Positions 1-10,253 are shown, counted from the stretch's first letter. The stretch is 64,000 nucleotides of DNA from Arthrobacter jiangjiafuii (GCF_018622995.1 NZ_CP076022.1:558001-622000), one strand, 5' to 3'. A program made the numbers and translations. The notes: generated by a model not told the origin, from the letters alone.

Positions 1-1
1 G

Positions 2-850
2 TACCTCATCAAGGGCCCCGACGTCGCCGAGCCCGCCCACGTGCCACAGGTCCTGGACGCGCTGCGCCGGCTGATCAAGGAATCCAAGCGCAAGGTTTTC
101 GCCATCAAGGTGGAACCGGACATTGTCGACAGCCCCGAGGTGCGCGCGCAGTTTGCCGGCGCCGGCCTGGTCAAGACATTCAACCTGCAGCCCAATGACT
201 CCACCGCACTGCTGGACACCACGCCGGAGATCGATCAGGTCCTGAAGAACATCTCCTCGCGCGGACGTAATGCAGTGCGCCGGGCGATCCGCGAAGCCGC
301 CGATGTGCGCCGGGTGGAGCCCACAGAAGAGAACATGCGGACGATGTACCAGCTGATGAGCCATATCGAGGACCGGTCCGCAGCCCGGATGCGCTCCTAT
401 GACTACTACCACCGCTTTTGGTCCAACTTCGTGGCTGCCGGCCAGGGCCGCTTCTACTTCGCCTTTGAAGACGGCGAGCCCACCGTTGGCGCCTTCGTCA
501 TCGCCTACGGGAAGAAGGGCACGTACAAGGACGGCGGCTCCAAACCGCGCCGCAACCAGTACGGCGACTCGCACCTGGTGCAGTGGACGGCCATCACGGA
601 GCTGAAGGAAGACTTCGGCATTGAACAGTACGACTTCTGCGGAACCCCTCCCAGCGACCAGCTGAAAAACAAGGAGCATCCGCACCACGGACTCGGCCTG
701 TTCAAGACCAGCTTCTCGAAGACGGTCACCGACTTTGTGGGCTGCTATGACCTGGTCCTGGATCCGCTGCGGTACAAGATCTGGAACACCATCGGTGAAC
801 GGGTTGCCCGGCAGATTTACTGGCGCCGGCACCAGCAGCCGTTCTACTAA
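2..850 (+). CDS. FemAB-family peptidoglycan bridge aminoacyltransferase (5' truncated)
   Basis: The reading frame is open from base 2, so the N-terminus lies outside the window; the first internal start-like codon is GTG at 41. About 282 residues are visible. They look like the C-terminal GNAT-like half of FemX/FemA enzymes, which add amino acids from aminoacyl-tRNA to the peptidoglycan stem peptide on lipid II. Family-like segments include SSRGRNAVRRAIREA (the basic helix region), a central YGKKGTYKDGGS stretch and a conserved YDFCGTPPS near the end. The protein is cytosolic and acts on the inner membrane face. The family call is fairly secure; the amino acid added cannot be inferred. Confidence 0.8.
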   Translation, partial: YLIKGPDVAEPAHVPQVLDALRRLIKESKRKVFAIKVEPDIVDSPEVRAQFAGAGLVKTFNLQPNDSTALLDTTPEIDQVLKNISSRGRNAVRRAIREAADVRRVEPTEENMRTMYQLMSHIEDRSAARMRSYDYYHRFWSNFVAAGQGRFYFAFEDGEPTVGAFVIAYGKKGTYKDGGSKPRRNQYGDSHLVQWTAITELKEDFGIEQYDFCGTPPSDQLKNKEHPHHGLGLFKTSFSKTVTDFVGCYDLVLDPLRYKIWNTIGERVARQIYWRRHQQPFY

Positions 851-895
851 ACAGCAATCAGGCCTGAATGGGATTCAGGCTACAGAGGCGAAAGG

Positions 896-2845
896 GTGAG
901 TCCTTTGGAGAACACGTCCGATGCAGACCGCCAAGAGCCTGCGCAGAACCCCGACCCCATGGTGGGCCTGATTCCGGTCATCCGGCCACCGGAAGCGCGG
1001 CAGCGCCCGGCGGCCGCAGGAAAGACCGCGCCCGCCACTGGGAAGACCGCGCCCGCCGCCGGGAAGACGGCGGCCAAAACTCCGGTGGACGGTGCCCCGG
1101 CGCGCGTGCCGGGACTGCCGCGCAAAGCACCCAAGGCGTCCAAAGCGTCCAAGGCATCCAAGGCGTCCAAGGGCACTGCCCTGCCCACCGGCCCTGCCGG
1201 TGGCGGGCTGCGGAGCACCAGGCCCAAGCCGCCGCCGCCCACCACCTCGGTGATGCAGACTCTGCCCAAGGGCACCTCCGGCGGACTGGGGTCCGGACGG
1301 GCCGCCCCGGGATCTGACGCCGGCCGCGGCAAGGTGCGGCCGGATCAATCAGCGGGGACTGCATTGCCTCCCCGGAAGCCCCGCGCCCGCAAGACCGTGC
1401 CGGCCAGCCACCAGCCCGGCAGCGCCGCGGCCCTGCGGCAGGACCGCTCTTCGGCAGCGGCCCGCCGCATGCTGCGCCGCCTGGTCCAGGGGGAAACTCC
1501 GCCCACCCAGGCCATGTCCATTGTGGAACGGCTGGCCGGATCTCCGTATGCCAACCCGTTGGTGCGCAGCGCGGGACCGGACGCTTCGGCCCGGAAAACC
1601 CTGGACCTGGCCCTGGGCCTGGCCGAGACGATGTTCCGCTACGGTGCCGGCGCCCTGGAAGTGGAGACGGCCATCATCGCCGTCACTGCAGCCTTCGGCC
1701 TGGAGAACATTGAAGTGGACATCACCAACCAGTCGGTGCTGCTCAACTACTCACCCAAGGACCAGACCCCCATCACCGTGATGCGGGTGGTGCGGTCCTG
1801 GACCAACAACTACGCCGGCCTGGGGCTGGTCCACCAGCTTGTCACCGACATCATCGACGGCGGCGTCTCCCGCGCCGAAGCCTCCAACCGGCTGAACGAG
1901 ATCACCCACCAGCCCAAGCCGTTTCCACGCTGGGCCGTGACCTTTTCCGCCGGCGTGTTTGCCGCCGCCATTGTAGGGTTCATCGGCGGCGGACCGCTGG
2001 CATCCATGGTCGCGTTCATCAGTACGTTCCTGGTCAGCCTGCTGCAGCGGCTGCTCGGACGCTGGCGGGTGCCGGACTTCTTCAGCACGGCAGCCGCCGG
2101 ATTCCTGGTCACCGCCGTCGCGATGCTCTTCTGGTCCTTCGATGTGCCGATTTCCCCCGGGATTGTAGTGGCCGGGGGCATTCTGCTGCTCCTGCCCACC
2201 GGACGCCTGGTCTCCGCGGTACAGGATGCGATCAACGGGTTCCCGGTAACGGCGTCGGGACGTTTCCTGTCGGCGTTCCTCACGTTCGCCGCGCTGGTAG
2301 CCGGCATCGCCGTCGCCCTGGTGGCCGGCGCGCTGCTGGGGGTGCCGCGGCTCGACGTCACCAAGGTAGACGGATCCCAATATCCGTTTGCGGTCACCAT
2401 GGTGCTGCTGGCCGTGGCCCTGGCCACGATCTGCGTCGTGGAGCAGTCGCCGATGAACCTGGTCCTGCCCACGGTCCTGACCGGTGCGGCGGGTTTCCTG
2501 GTGTTCGAGCTGTCCGAGATACTGGGCATCGGACCCCGGCTGACCCCGGCCATCGCGGCCATCTTCATCGGCATGGTGGCGCGCATCGTGGCCCTGCGGA
2601 TGGGCGCTCCGCAGCTGATCGTTGCGGTTCCCGCGGTGCTGTTCCTGTTCCCGGGGCTGAGCATTTTCCGCGCCATGTACGGGTTGAGTATCGGCAGCGA
2701 CGACGTCACCAACGGCGCGGTGGGAATCTTCAACGCACTGACCGTGATCCTGGCGATCGCTGGCGGCGTGGTGTTCGGTGACAACTTGGCCCGGCCGATG
2801 ACCCGGAACCTCTCGGGCAACGACCGCCGGAACCGCCGCCGGTAA
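896..2845 (+). CDS. Threonine/serine exporter (ThrE) family membrane protein
   Basis: This 649-residue protein starts at GTG 896, with GAGG about six bases upstream. The first ~190 residues are Ala/Pro/Lys-rich and disordered, including GKTAPA-type repeats and a (KAS)n run. From about residue 215 the ThrE domain begins (LALGLAETMFRYGAGALEVE). It is followed by roughly ten hydrophobic helices that match the ThrE plus ThrE_2 arrangement. Known ThrE of Corynebacterium exports L-threonine and L-serine by proton antiport. The long basic tail is larger than in typical homologs and may contact the membrane or nucleic acid. The family is secure, the substrate is inferred. Confidence 0.85.
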   Translation: MSPLENTSDADRQEPAQNPDPMVGLIPVIRPPEARQRPAAAGKTAPATGKTAPAAGKTAAKTPVDGAPARVPGLPRKAPKASKASKASKASKGTALPTGPAGGGLRSTRPKPPPPTTSVMQTLPKGTSGGLGSGRAAPGSDAGRGKVRPDQSAGTALPPRKPRARKTVPASHQPGSAAALRQDRSSAAARRMLRRLVQGETPPTQAMSIVERLAGSPYANPLVRSAGPDASARKTLDLALGLAETMFRYGAGALEVETAIIAVTAAFGLENIEVDITNQSVLLNYSPKDQTPITVMRVVRSWTNNYAGLGLVHQLVTDIIDGGVSRAEASNRLNEITHQPKPFPRWAVTFSAGVFAAAIVGFIGGGPLASMVAFISTFLVSLLQRLLGRWRVPDFFSTAAAGFLVTAVAMLFWSFDVPISPGIVVAGGILLLLPTGRLVSAVQDAINGFPVTASGRFLSAFLTFAALVAGIAVALVAGALLGVPRLDVTKVDGSQYPFAVTMVLLAVALATICVVEQSPMNLVLPTVLTGAAGFLVFELSEILGIGPRLTPAIAAIFIGMVARIVALRMGAPQLIVAVPAVLFLFPGLSIFRAMYGLSIGSDDVTNGAVGIFNALTVILAIAGGVVFGDNLARPMTRNLSGNDRRNRRR

Positions 2846-2914
2846 GGACGGCACCGGCAGGGAACCAGGCGGCGCCGTCAAGCGCAGGCGACGAGGGCCC
2901 CGGAACGCAAGGAC

Positions 2915-3790
2915 CTAGAGGATCTTGCCGACCGGGGTCCTTTTTTCTGCCTGGAAGGCGTCCTCGGTGCGGCCGGCTGCCCAGTAGCCGGAGAGGGAGA
3001 CCTGCCGGCGCTCCAGCCCGCGGGTCGTGAACAGGATGTCGCGCAGGGCCTTCATGGCTTCGCGCTCACCGTGGGCAAACACCTGCACGTTGTTGTCGGG
3101 CCAGGCCGCGGCTGCCACGGCACCAGCCAGCAGCCCGGTGTTGCCCGCAGGAAGGCCGCCGCGGTAAAGCCAGGTCACGGTGACGCCCTCCGGCGCCCGC
3201 AGCGGCTGCCGGTCCTCGGGGCCGCCGACCTCCAGGAAGACCTGCCCGACGGCGTCGGCCGGCAGTGCTTCGAGGACGGCGGCGGTGGCGGGCAGGGCCG
3301 ATTCATCCGCAGCGAAAAGGTACCAGCCGGCGTCCGGATCCGGATTGAAGGCGCCGCCGGGCCCGGTGAAGGCCAGCGGATCACCTGGCACCGCCCGGGC
3401 AGCCCAGGGACCGGCGAGGCCCTCGTCGCCGTGAACCACAAAGTCGATGGCCAGCTCGCGGGCGACCGGGTCGACGCTGCGGATGGTGTAGGTACGCGAG
3501 ACCGGCCACTGCTCCCGCGGGAACTGCTCGCGCAGGGCCTCGAGCTCGGCCGTGCCGTCCAGCGGGGCGCCATCGGGGCTGAACCAGATCTTGCAGTACG
3601 CGTCGGCGCAGCCATTGCCGGCAAAGCGCTCGAAGTTGGGGCCGCCGGCAATGATCCGGACCATGTGGGGAGTCAGCTCCTGGCGCCGCAGCACCTCCAG
3701 GGTCAGCAGCGGGCGGGCCCGCCGGGGAACATCCTGTGCAGGCTTCACTGCGGGCACAGCGGGATCGGGCATCTGGTTCTCCTTGGTCAT
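2915..3790 (-). CDS. Siderophore-interacting protein (FAD-binding ferric-siderophore reductase family)
   Basis: This 291-residue cytosolic flavoprotein belongs to the SIP/ViuB family, which reduces ferric siderophores to release iron. The N-terminal FAD-binding barrel contains SRTYTIRS, the flavin-contacting R-x-Y-T/S type motif, and AIDFVVHGDEGLAGPWA. The C-terminal NAD(P)H-binding half carries YLFAADESALPA and FAHGEREAMKALR, both family hallmarks. It starts only 11 bases after the uracil-DNA glycosylase stop, so the two are probably co-transcribed. No DtxR box is obvious immediately upstream. The length fits the family. Confidence 0.88.
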   Translation of the reverse strand: MTKENQMPDPAVPAVKPAQDVPRRARPLLTLEVLRRQELTPHMVRIIAGGPNFERFAGNGCADAYCKIWFSPDGAPLDGTAELEALREQFPREQWPVSRTYTIRSVDPVARELAIDFVVHGDEGLAGPWAARAVPGDPLAFTGPGGAFNPDPDAGWYLFAADESALPATAAVLEALPADAVGQVFLEVGGPEDRQPLRAPEGVTVTWLYRGGLPAGNTGLLAGAVAAAAWPDNNVQVFAHGEREAMKALRDILFTTRGLERRQVSLSGYWAAGRTEDAFQAEKRTPVGKIL

Positions 3791-3801
3791 GGGAATCTCC
3801 T

Positions 3802-4587
3802 CTACCGTATCGCGTCCAACCGCCAGTCAACCGGCTCCGCTCCCTGCTGCCGCAGCAGCTCATTGGTGCGGCTGAACGGACGGGAACCGAAGAATCCGCG
3901 CGACGCCGACAACGGGCTCGGATGGGCGGATTCAATCCGCGCGGCACCGTCCAAAAGCGGAACCACCGACCGGGCATCGTTGCCCCACAGCACGGCCACC
4001 AGCGGAGCGGGACTGCCGTCCGGACGGCGGCGGCCGACGACGGCGCGGACGGCCAGTTCGGTGATCTGCTCCCAGCCGCGCCTGCGGTGCGACCCGGCGC
4101 TTGAAGCGCGTACGGTCAGCACGCGGTTCATCAGCAGGACGCCCTGGTCCGCCCAGGCGCTGAGGTCGCCGTGCGGGCTGGGAGCTATGCCCAGATCGGC
4201 GGCGAGTTCCTTGTAAATGTTGTTCAGGCTCCGCGGCAGTGGCCGCACGTCCCGGTCCACCGCGAAGGACAGCCCCACGGCATGGCCGGGGGTGGGGTAC
4301 GGGTCCTGGCCGATCAGCAGGACCTTGACGTCGGCGAGGGGGCGGGCGAATGCGCGCAGGATGTTTCCCGGAGCGGGCAGGACCTGATGGCCTTCCCGGC
4401 GTTCGGCCTCCAGGCCGGCGGCGATCCGGTGCAGCTCCGGGGCAGCCGGCGCCAGCGCCTGTGCCCAGTCCGCGGCCATCACCCCGGCCAGCGGAGCCGG
4501 TGCGGCGAAGGGGAACGGTTCGGTCCGGGAGGGATCGGGCGCAGGGGCGTCGGGCAGGGTAAAGAGGGTCGGCTCATTGGAACTCAC
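3802..4587 (-). CDS. ung: Uracil-DNA glycosylase, family 1
   Basis: This enzyme removes uracil from DNA as the first step of base-excision repair. Over 261 residues it shows the family-1 catalytic loop GQDPYP at residues 93-98 (catalytic Asp95), the LLMNR segment at 151-155 and the HPSPLS minor-groove loop at 222-227 with His222. The N-terminal ~35 residues are Pro/Ala-rich. It is the first gene of a minus-strand pair with the siderophore-interacting protein. Its promoter should lie between 4588 and 4650, facing the DUF3263 gene. Identification is secure. Confidence 0.96.
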   Translation of the reverse strand: MSSNEPTLFTLPDAPAPDPSRTEPFPFAAPAPLAGVMAADWAQALAPAAPELHRIAAGLEAERREGHQVLPAPGNILRAFARPLADVKVLLIGQDPYPTPGHAVGLSFAVDRDVRPLPRSLNNIYKELAADLGIAPSPHGDLSAWADQGVLLMNRVLTVRASSAGSHRRRGWEQITELAVRAVVGRRRPDGSPAPLVAVLWGNDARSVVPLLDGAARIESAHPSPLSASRGFFGSRPFSRTNELLRQQGAEPVDWRLDAIR

Positions 4588-4631
4588 CCTTCCAGCCTAG
4601 GCCGCTGCCGTCGGGCACGCGCCCAGCGCAA

Positions 4632-4661
4632 ATGACAAGCCTGTTATTCAGCAACTAACAT
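4632..4661 (+). promoter_or_regulatory. Candidate sigma-70-type promoter for the DUF3263 gene
   Basis: ATGACA at 4632-4637 and TAACAT at 4656-4661, spaced by 18 bases, resemble -35 and -10 boxes. The -10 box overlaps the ATG at 4660, which argues that translation begins at the downstream GTG 4696 rather than at that ATG. This is inference from motif and spacing only. Confidence 0.4.
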
Positions 4662-4695
4662 GGCAGGAAGACCATCTATCAATTGGGAGCATCCT

Positions 4696-4998
4696 GTGGC
4701 AGAAACAACCGAAGCCTTCTCATTGGAGGGTGCGGTTGACCCCGAGAGTCCGCTCGGGGAACAGGAACAGCAGATGCTCGCCTTGGAGCGGGCCTGGTGG
4801 AAGTACGCCGGAGCCAAGGAACAGGCCATCCGCGAGCTGTTCGGCATGTCCGCCACCCGCTACTACCAGGTCCTGAACGCACTGATCGATACCGAGGAAG
4901 CCCTCGCGCATGACCCGATGCTGGTCAAGAGACTGCGTAGACTACGTACAACCCGTCAGCGCGCGCGTACCGCCCGTCGTTCAGGCTCTGACGTCTAG
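4696..4998 (+). CDS. DUF3263 domain-containing protein
   Basis: This is a small, probably cytosolic protein of 100 residues if started at GTG 4696. That start is preferred because GGGAG lies six bases upstream, whereas the in-frame ATG 4660 has no ribosome site and overlaps a candidate -10 box. The core ERAWWKYAGAKEQAIRELFGMSATRYYQVLNALIDTEEAL is the helix-turn-helix-like DUF3263 motif, and the tail is very basic (RRLRRLRTTRQRARTARR), which suggests nucleic-acid binding. It lies 37 bases before the LytR_C gene. The same pairing occurs as Rv0430-Rv0431 in M. tuberculosis (from memory). Function is unknown. Confidence 0.85.
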   Translation: MAETTEAFSLEGAVDPESPLGEQEQQMLALERAWWKYAGAKEQAIRELFGMSATRYYQVLNALIDTEEALAHDPMLVKRLRRLRTTRQRARTARRSGSDV

Positions 4999-5035
4999 AC
5001 CCGGCGCCACCTGAGACCAAGGACAAAACCGAACC

Positions 5036-5653
5036 ATGAGCAAATATCCACGGGACGAGTTCGACAAGATTCCCGAAACATCGTCGCGCCAGGGCGTGCA
5101 CCGGGAACGCCTGATTCCTTCCCGCACCGGCGGCCTGGCACTGATCATCACCGTCGGGGTGCTGGCACTGGTCCTTGGCCTCGCGGCGTACTTCGTCATT
5201 CCCCGCCTGGGAATCGGGCAGGACGCCGGCGCCCCGCCGCCGGCCGCCGAATCCCCGGCCGCCACGGAGAGCACCGGGGCCGAGCCGACTGAGACGGAAA
5301 CGGCCGAAGTAAGCCCGTCCGCCACCCCCACCCCGAGTGCCTCGCCGAGCCCCACGCCGTCGCCCACCCCGACCGCCACGGTGGACCGTGCCCAGCCCGT
5401 GGTGGTCCTGAACGGCAGCGGCGTCGGCGGACTCGGAGCCAGCATCTCGGCCCGGATTGCCGGCGACGGCTGGACCACCGCACAGGTGGCCAACTGGGCC
5501 GGGACACCGCTGCAGTCATCAGTCATCTTCTACAACGGCGCAGACCAGCTGCCCAACGCCGAGGCGCTGGCACAGCTGCTCGGCATCCCCAGCCTCGTGG
5601 ATTCCGCCGAATTCAGCATGGTGACCGTCGTCGCCGGTCCGGGCTTCCACTAA
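5036..5653 (+). CDS. LytR C-terminal domain membrane protein (Rv0431/VirR-like)
   Basis: This 205-residue protein has a basic cytosolic N-terminus, one transmembrane helix at about residues 33-57 (GLALIITVGVLALVLGLAAY) and a Pro/Thr/Ser/Glu-rich spacer of about 50 residues. It ends in an extracytoplasmic LytR_C domain from about residue 120 (PVVVLNGSGVGGLGASISAR). LytR_C domains occur at the ends of LCP ligases and alone in mycobacterial VirR, which affects envelope permeability and vesicle release. Here no LCP catalytic domain is present. Neighbours are DUF3263 upstream and a cold-shock gene downstream. An envelope role is inferred from architecture and synteny. Confidence 0.85.
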   Translation: MSKYPRDEFDKIPETSSRQGVHRERLIPSRTGGLALIITVGVLALVLGLAAYFVIPRLGIGQDAGAPPPAAESPAATESTGAEPTETETAEVSPSATPTPSASPSPTPSPTPTATVDRAQPVVVLNGSGVGGLGASISARIAGDGWTTAQVANWAGTPLQSSVIFYNGADQLPNAEALAQLLGIPSLVDSAEFSMVTVVAGPGFH

Positions 5654-5745
5654 GCCCGGACCCCGGGGCGCCGCCCGTTTCGGCGGCGTCCTACCTGCTT
5701 TGAAGGCCGGTACGTAAACACTCGATAACAATCGCCACTGCCCGA

Positions 5746-5773
5746 TTGGAAGCCCCGCCCCGCTGGCTACAGT
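5746..5773 (+). promoter_or_regulatory. Candidate promoter of the cold-shock gene
   Basis: TTGGAA at 5746-5751 and TACAGT at 5768-5773 with a 16-base spacer resemble sigma-70 boxes. Transcription from here would give an untranslated leader of about 120 bases before the cold-shock start at 5900, a length common for csp genes. Motif-based inference. Confidence 0.35.
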
Positions 5774-5899
5774 GGGTCCAGCCGCGCGCCGCCGGTCCGG
5801 ACCCAGCTCAGAAACCGAGTGACCCGGACCCTGCGCGCCGGCCCGTTCCGCCATGGGAATCGTGGCGGAATGCACGATCGATCAGGGTGGAGAAAGAGC

Positions 5900-6121
5900 A
5901 TGGCGCAGGGGATCGTCAAATGGTTCAACGGGGAAAAAGGGTACGGGTTCATCACCGTGGATGAGGCCCAGACGGACGTTTTTGTCCACTGGTCAGCCAT
6001 CCAGGCCTCCGGCTACCGCACGCTTGAAGAGGGCCAGCGGGTGGAGTTCGAAATCGGCCAGGGCCAGAAGGGTCCGCAGGCGGAAGATGTCCGGGCTGTC
6101 CAGGTAGGGGACCAGGTTTAG
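5900..6121 (+). CDS. CspA-family cold-shock protein
   Basis: This 73-residue single cold-shock domain begins [18 protein letters not shown]. It carries RNP1 (KGYGFITV) and an RNP2-like motif (DVFVHWSAI, with Trp where most homologs have aromatic or His residues). The family binds single-stranded RNA and DNA and acts as an RNA chaperone. ATG 5900 is chosen because GGAGAAAG precedes it and the protein start matches the family; longer in-frame extensions upstream are not family-like. A hairpin just downstream probably ends the transcript, making it monocistronic. Confidence 0.93.
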   Translation: MAQGIVKWFNGEKGYGFITVDEAQTDVFVHWSAIQASGYRTLEEGQRVEFEIGQGQKGPQAEDVRAVQVGDQV

Positions 6122-6134
6122 CCCAGAGCGCAGG

Positions 6135-6170
6135 ACGGCGGCGTCCCGGTATGGCCGGGGCTGCCGCCGT
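6135..6170 (+). terminator. Rho-independent-like terminator after the cold-shock gene
   Basis: ACGGCGGC (6135-6142) pairs perfectly with GCCGCCGT (6163-6170), and an inner CCCGG/CCGGG extends the hairpin. It begins 13 bases after the stop codon. The following T tract is short, as is usual in high-GC actinobacteria. Confidence 0.6.
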
Positions 6171-6239
6171 TTGGCGTGTCCGCGCGGACCAGGCCCGGTT
6201 ACAGATGCATGTGAGCTCGGTTGCGGGTGGCAGTGATCG

Positions 6240-6266
6240 CTTGCACTCAGTGTGCGGGAGTGCTAA
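6240..6266 (+). promoter_or_regulatory. CIRCE operator 1 (HrcA site) of groL
   Basis: CTTGCACTC, nine bases, then GAGTGCTAA matches the CIRCE consensus TTAGCACTC-N9-GAGTGCTAA: the right arm is perfect and the left has two changes. CIRCE is the binding site of the heat-shock repressor HrcA. Confidence 0.88.
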
Positions 6267-6274
6267 TTATTGAC

Positions 6275-6301
6275 TTAGCACTCTTGCCGGATGACTGCTA
6301 A
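6275..6301 (+). promoter_or_regulatory. CIRCE operator 2 (HrcA site) of groL
   Basis: TTAGCACTC, nine bases, then GACTGCTAA: the left arm is perfect and the right arm has one change. It lies eight bases after the first CIRCE. A TTGACT between the two could be the -35 box, so HrcA would occlude RNA polymerase. The leader from here to the groL start is about 157 bases. Confidence 0.9.
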
Positions 6302-6317
6302 CAGCGGTCGGCGTTGA

Positions 6318-8096
<1,779 letters not shown>

Positions 8097-8200
8097 CAGC
8101 CCCCGGGCTGCCTCGATGCCGCCGCCGGCCAGGCAGCGGTACCGCGGGCAGCCAACCCGGTCAGCGCAGTTTGCCGGCGCAAGCCGGCAGGCAGCAAACA

Positions 8201-8239
8201 CCAAAGGCGCAGCATCCGATCCGGATGCTGCGCCTTTGG
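8201..8239. terminator. Bidirectional terminator between groL and the WXG100 gene
   Basis: A perfect 18-base-pair stem (left arm 8201-8218 beginning CCAAAGGCGC, right arm 8222-8239) separates two convergent genes. It sits about 105 bases after groL and 8 bases from the WXG100 stop, so it can end both transcripts. Confidence 0.9.
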
Positions 8240-8246
8240 TCTTAAG

Positions 8247-8537
8247 TCAGTGCCGGAACAAGGCCGTGTTTGCCGCTTCGGTTTCCGCGTACTGGGTGGA
8301 GGCGTAGGCGAGGGCCTGGTTGATGCTCGCCAGCGACTCCTCCACCCGTGCCTGGGTGCTGCGCCACTGCGCCACCAGCGACTGGAAGTTCGCCGATGCC
8401 TGCCCCTGCCAGGATTCGCTAAGCGACTGCAGCCCCGACTGCATGCTGTTGATCTCCGCCTGCAGCCGGTCGATGGTGCCGCGGAGCTCCGCGCTCTTGG
8501 CGGCCAGCGCCTCGCTGTCCACTGAAACTCTTGCCAT
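8247..8537 (-). CDS. WXG100-family type VII secretion target (EsxA-like)
   Basis: This 96-residue helical hairpin protein has the diagnostic SESWQGQAS turn (W-x-G) at about residues 42-50 between two predicted amphipathic helices. ATG 8537 is preceded by GGGGAG, and in-frame codons further upstream would add non-family sequence. A Y-x-x-x-E secretion signal is visible near the end (YAETE). WXG100 proteins are exported as dimers by ESX/type VII systems. No EccC, EccD or other secretion component is encoded in this window, so the gene is an orphan here. Confidence 0.9.
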   Translation of the reverse strand: MARVSVDSEALAAKSAELRGTIDRLQAEINSMQSGLQSLSESWQGQASANFQSLVAQWRSTQARVEESLASINQALAYASTQYAETEAANTALFRH

Positions 8538-8718
8538 GGTGTCTCCCCTCGCAGAAAGGCCGCTGCGGTTGCCGGCCGGGTTGTCCTTGCGCTTCCGAGG
8601 GTAGGGCTGCAGGACTGTCGGCCGCGGGCAGCCGCGGGCACTTGTGGAGAACACCGGGCGGGATACATGCAGCCCGGTTATCGGGCAGGACGAGTGGCGG
8701 CAGGCCGAGAACGGTCAG

Positions 8719-8776
8719 CCGGCCGGCTGCGACCCGGCCGGCTGAGACCCGGCTGGCTAGGACCTGGCCGGCCAGG
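8719..8776. repeat. 15-bp tandem repeat overlapping a kinase stop codon
   Basis: About four units of a 15-base sequence (CCGGCCGGCTGCGAC and close variants) run head to tail. The stop codon of the histidine kinase (8757-8759) lies in the third unit, so repeat slippage could change the kinase tail length by multiples of five residues. Confidence 0.75.
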
Positions 8777-10250
8777 CGCCGTCGTCGTCACCATGGCCGT
8801 CGCCGCCGTCGTGGTCCAGGTCCTCCGGCGCCCGGAACGGCAGGCGGATGGACATGGTGGCACCGCCGCCCTCGGTCTCGCTGAGGCGTACCGTGCCGTC
8901 GTGCTGGGCCACCAGTGCGGCCACGATCGCCAGCCCCAGCCCGGTCCCGCCGGTTTCACGGTACCGGGAGGAATCGGCGCGGTAGAAGCGTTCAAAGACG
9001 CGGGCGGCGTCCTCCTCCGAGATGCCCGGACCATGGTCCCGGATTTCCAACACCGCATCGGAACGGTTGTGGATCACCGGGGCCACGCCCACGGCCACCT
9101 CGATCGGGGACCCGTCCGGGGTGTAGCGCAGGGCATTGGTCATGAGGTTCGCGACCACCTGGCGCAGCCGCGCTTCATCGCCCATGGTCGGTGCCGGCCG
9201 GGGCTGCTGTCCGTCCAGGCCCACCACCTTGATCTCCCGTCCGGGGGCACTGGCCCGGGCGTCCATGGCGGCGTCGTTGCCCAGCAGCATCAGGTCCACG
9301 GGCTCGTATTCCAGCGGCCGCTGCTCGTCGATGCGGGCCAGCGTGAGCAGATCCTCGACCAGCTGGCCCATCCGTTTGGCCTCGCTCTCGATCCGGCCCA
9401 TGGCGGCACCCACTTCTTCGGGCTTCTGGAGTGCCCCGTGGCGGTACAGCTCGGAGAAGCCGCGGATGGTGACCAGCGGCGTGCGCAGCTCGTGCGAGGC
9501 ATCCTGGACGAAGCGGCGCATCTTCCGCTCCGAGGTGGTGCGGGCCGCGAACGCGGTTTCAATGTGGGCCAGCATGGCGTTCAGGGACCGTGAGAGGCGG
9601 CCGATCTCGGTGGCCGGGTTGCCGACGTCGACGCGCCGGGACAGGTCACCGGCGGCGATGGCGGCTGCGGTTTTCTCCACCTGGCTCAGCGGCCGGAACT
9701 GGCGGGATACCGCCCAGTACGCAATGCCGGTGGCGCCAAGGGTGCCCAGCAGGCCCACCGAGAAGACCAGTGAGGCTGCCTCATCCACCGTGGCTGCAAC
9801 GGAGTCCAGGGGCACGGCCACCACGATGGAGCCGGGGAAGCTGTCGATCGAGAACACCTTTAGCCGCCAGCCCTTGCTGCCCGGGGCAGACCCCGGGACG
9901 CTGACGCCCTGCTGGTCCAGGCGGGCCACGTCTTCAGCGGTGTAGTTCTTCACCACCGGCGTATCGACGCGGGGATCGGAATGCGTCTCCGGGCCGTGCG
10001 ATCCGTCGTCGGCCAGGTACAGGCCGTAGAACTGGAACAGGGAGGTATCGGTGGCGGGTTCGTTCGAGATCAGATAGCGCGATACGGCCGGGGCGTTGTC
10101 ATCGATTTCAACGTCCAGCCGGGCCACCAGGATCTGGCGCAGCACATAGATGGTCGCCAGTCCCGTGATGGTCACCGTGATCACCATCAGCACGGCCATG
10201 ATGGCCACAAGCTGGGTGCGCAGCGAGGCCGATTTCCAACGGCGGAGCAA
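8757..10250 (-). CDS. Two-component sensor histidine kinase
   Basis: This is a 497-residue membrane kinase of the classical EnvZ-like type. It has a first transmembrane helix at ~13-36, an extracytoplasmic sensor region to ~157, and a second helix at ~158-182. A HAMP linker follows, then HisKA with phospho-acceptor His253 (QDASHELRTPL), then HATPase with N box (NLMTNALRY), DHGPGI, FERFYR and GTGLGLAIV. The C-terminus is Asp/His/Gly-rich (DLDHDGGDGHGDDDG), an unusual possible metal-binding tail. It starts at TTG 10250, only three bases after the response regulator stop, so the two are co-translated. The signal is unknown. Confidence 0.93.
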   Translation of the reverse strand: MLRRWKSASLRTQLVAIMAVLMVITVTITGLATIYVLRQILVARLDVEIDDNAPAVSRYLISNEPATDTSLFQFYGLYLADDGSHGPETHSDPRVDTPVVKNYTAEDVARLDQQGVSVPGSAPGSKGWRLKVFSIDSFPGSIVVAVPLDSVAATVDEAASLVFSVGLLGTLGATGIAYWAVSRQFRPLSQVEKTAAAIAAGDLSRRVDVGNPATEIGRLSRSLNAMLAHIETAFAARTTSERKMRRFVQDASHELRTPLVTIRGFSELYRHGALQKPEEVGAAMGRIESEAKRMGQLVEDLLTLARIDEQRPLEYEPVDLMLLGNDAAMDARASAPGREIKVVGLDGQQPRPAPTMGDEARLRQVVANLMTNALRYTPDGSPIEVAVGVAPVIHNRSDAVLEIRDHGPGISEEDAARVFERFYRADSSRYRETGGTGLGLAIVAALVAQHDGTVRLSETEGGGATMSIRLPFRAPEDLDHDGGDGHGDDDGAWPARS

Positions 10251-10253
10251 GGC

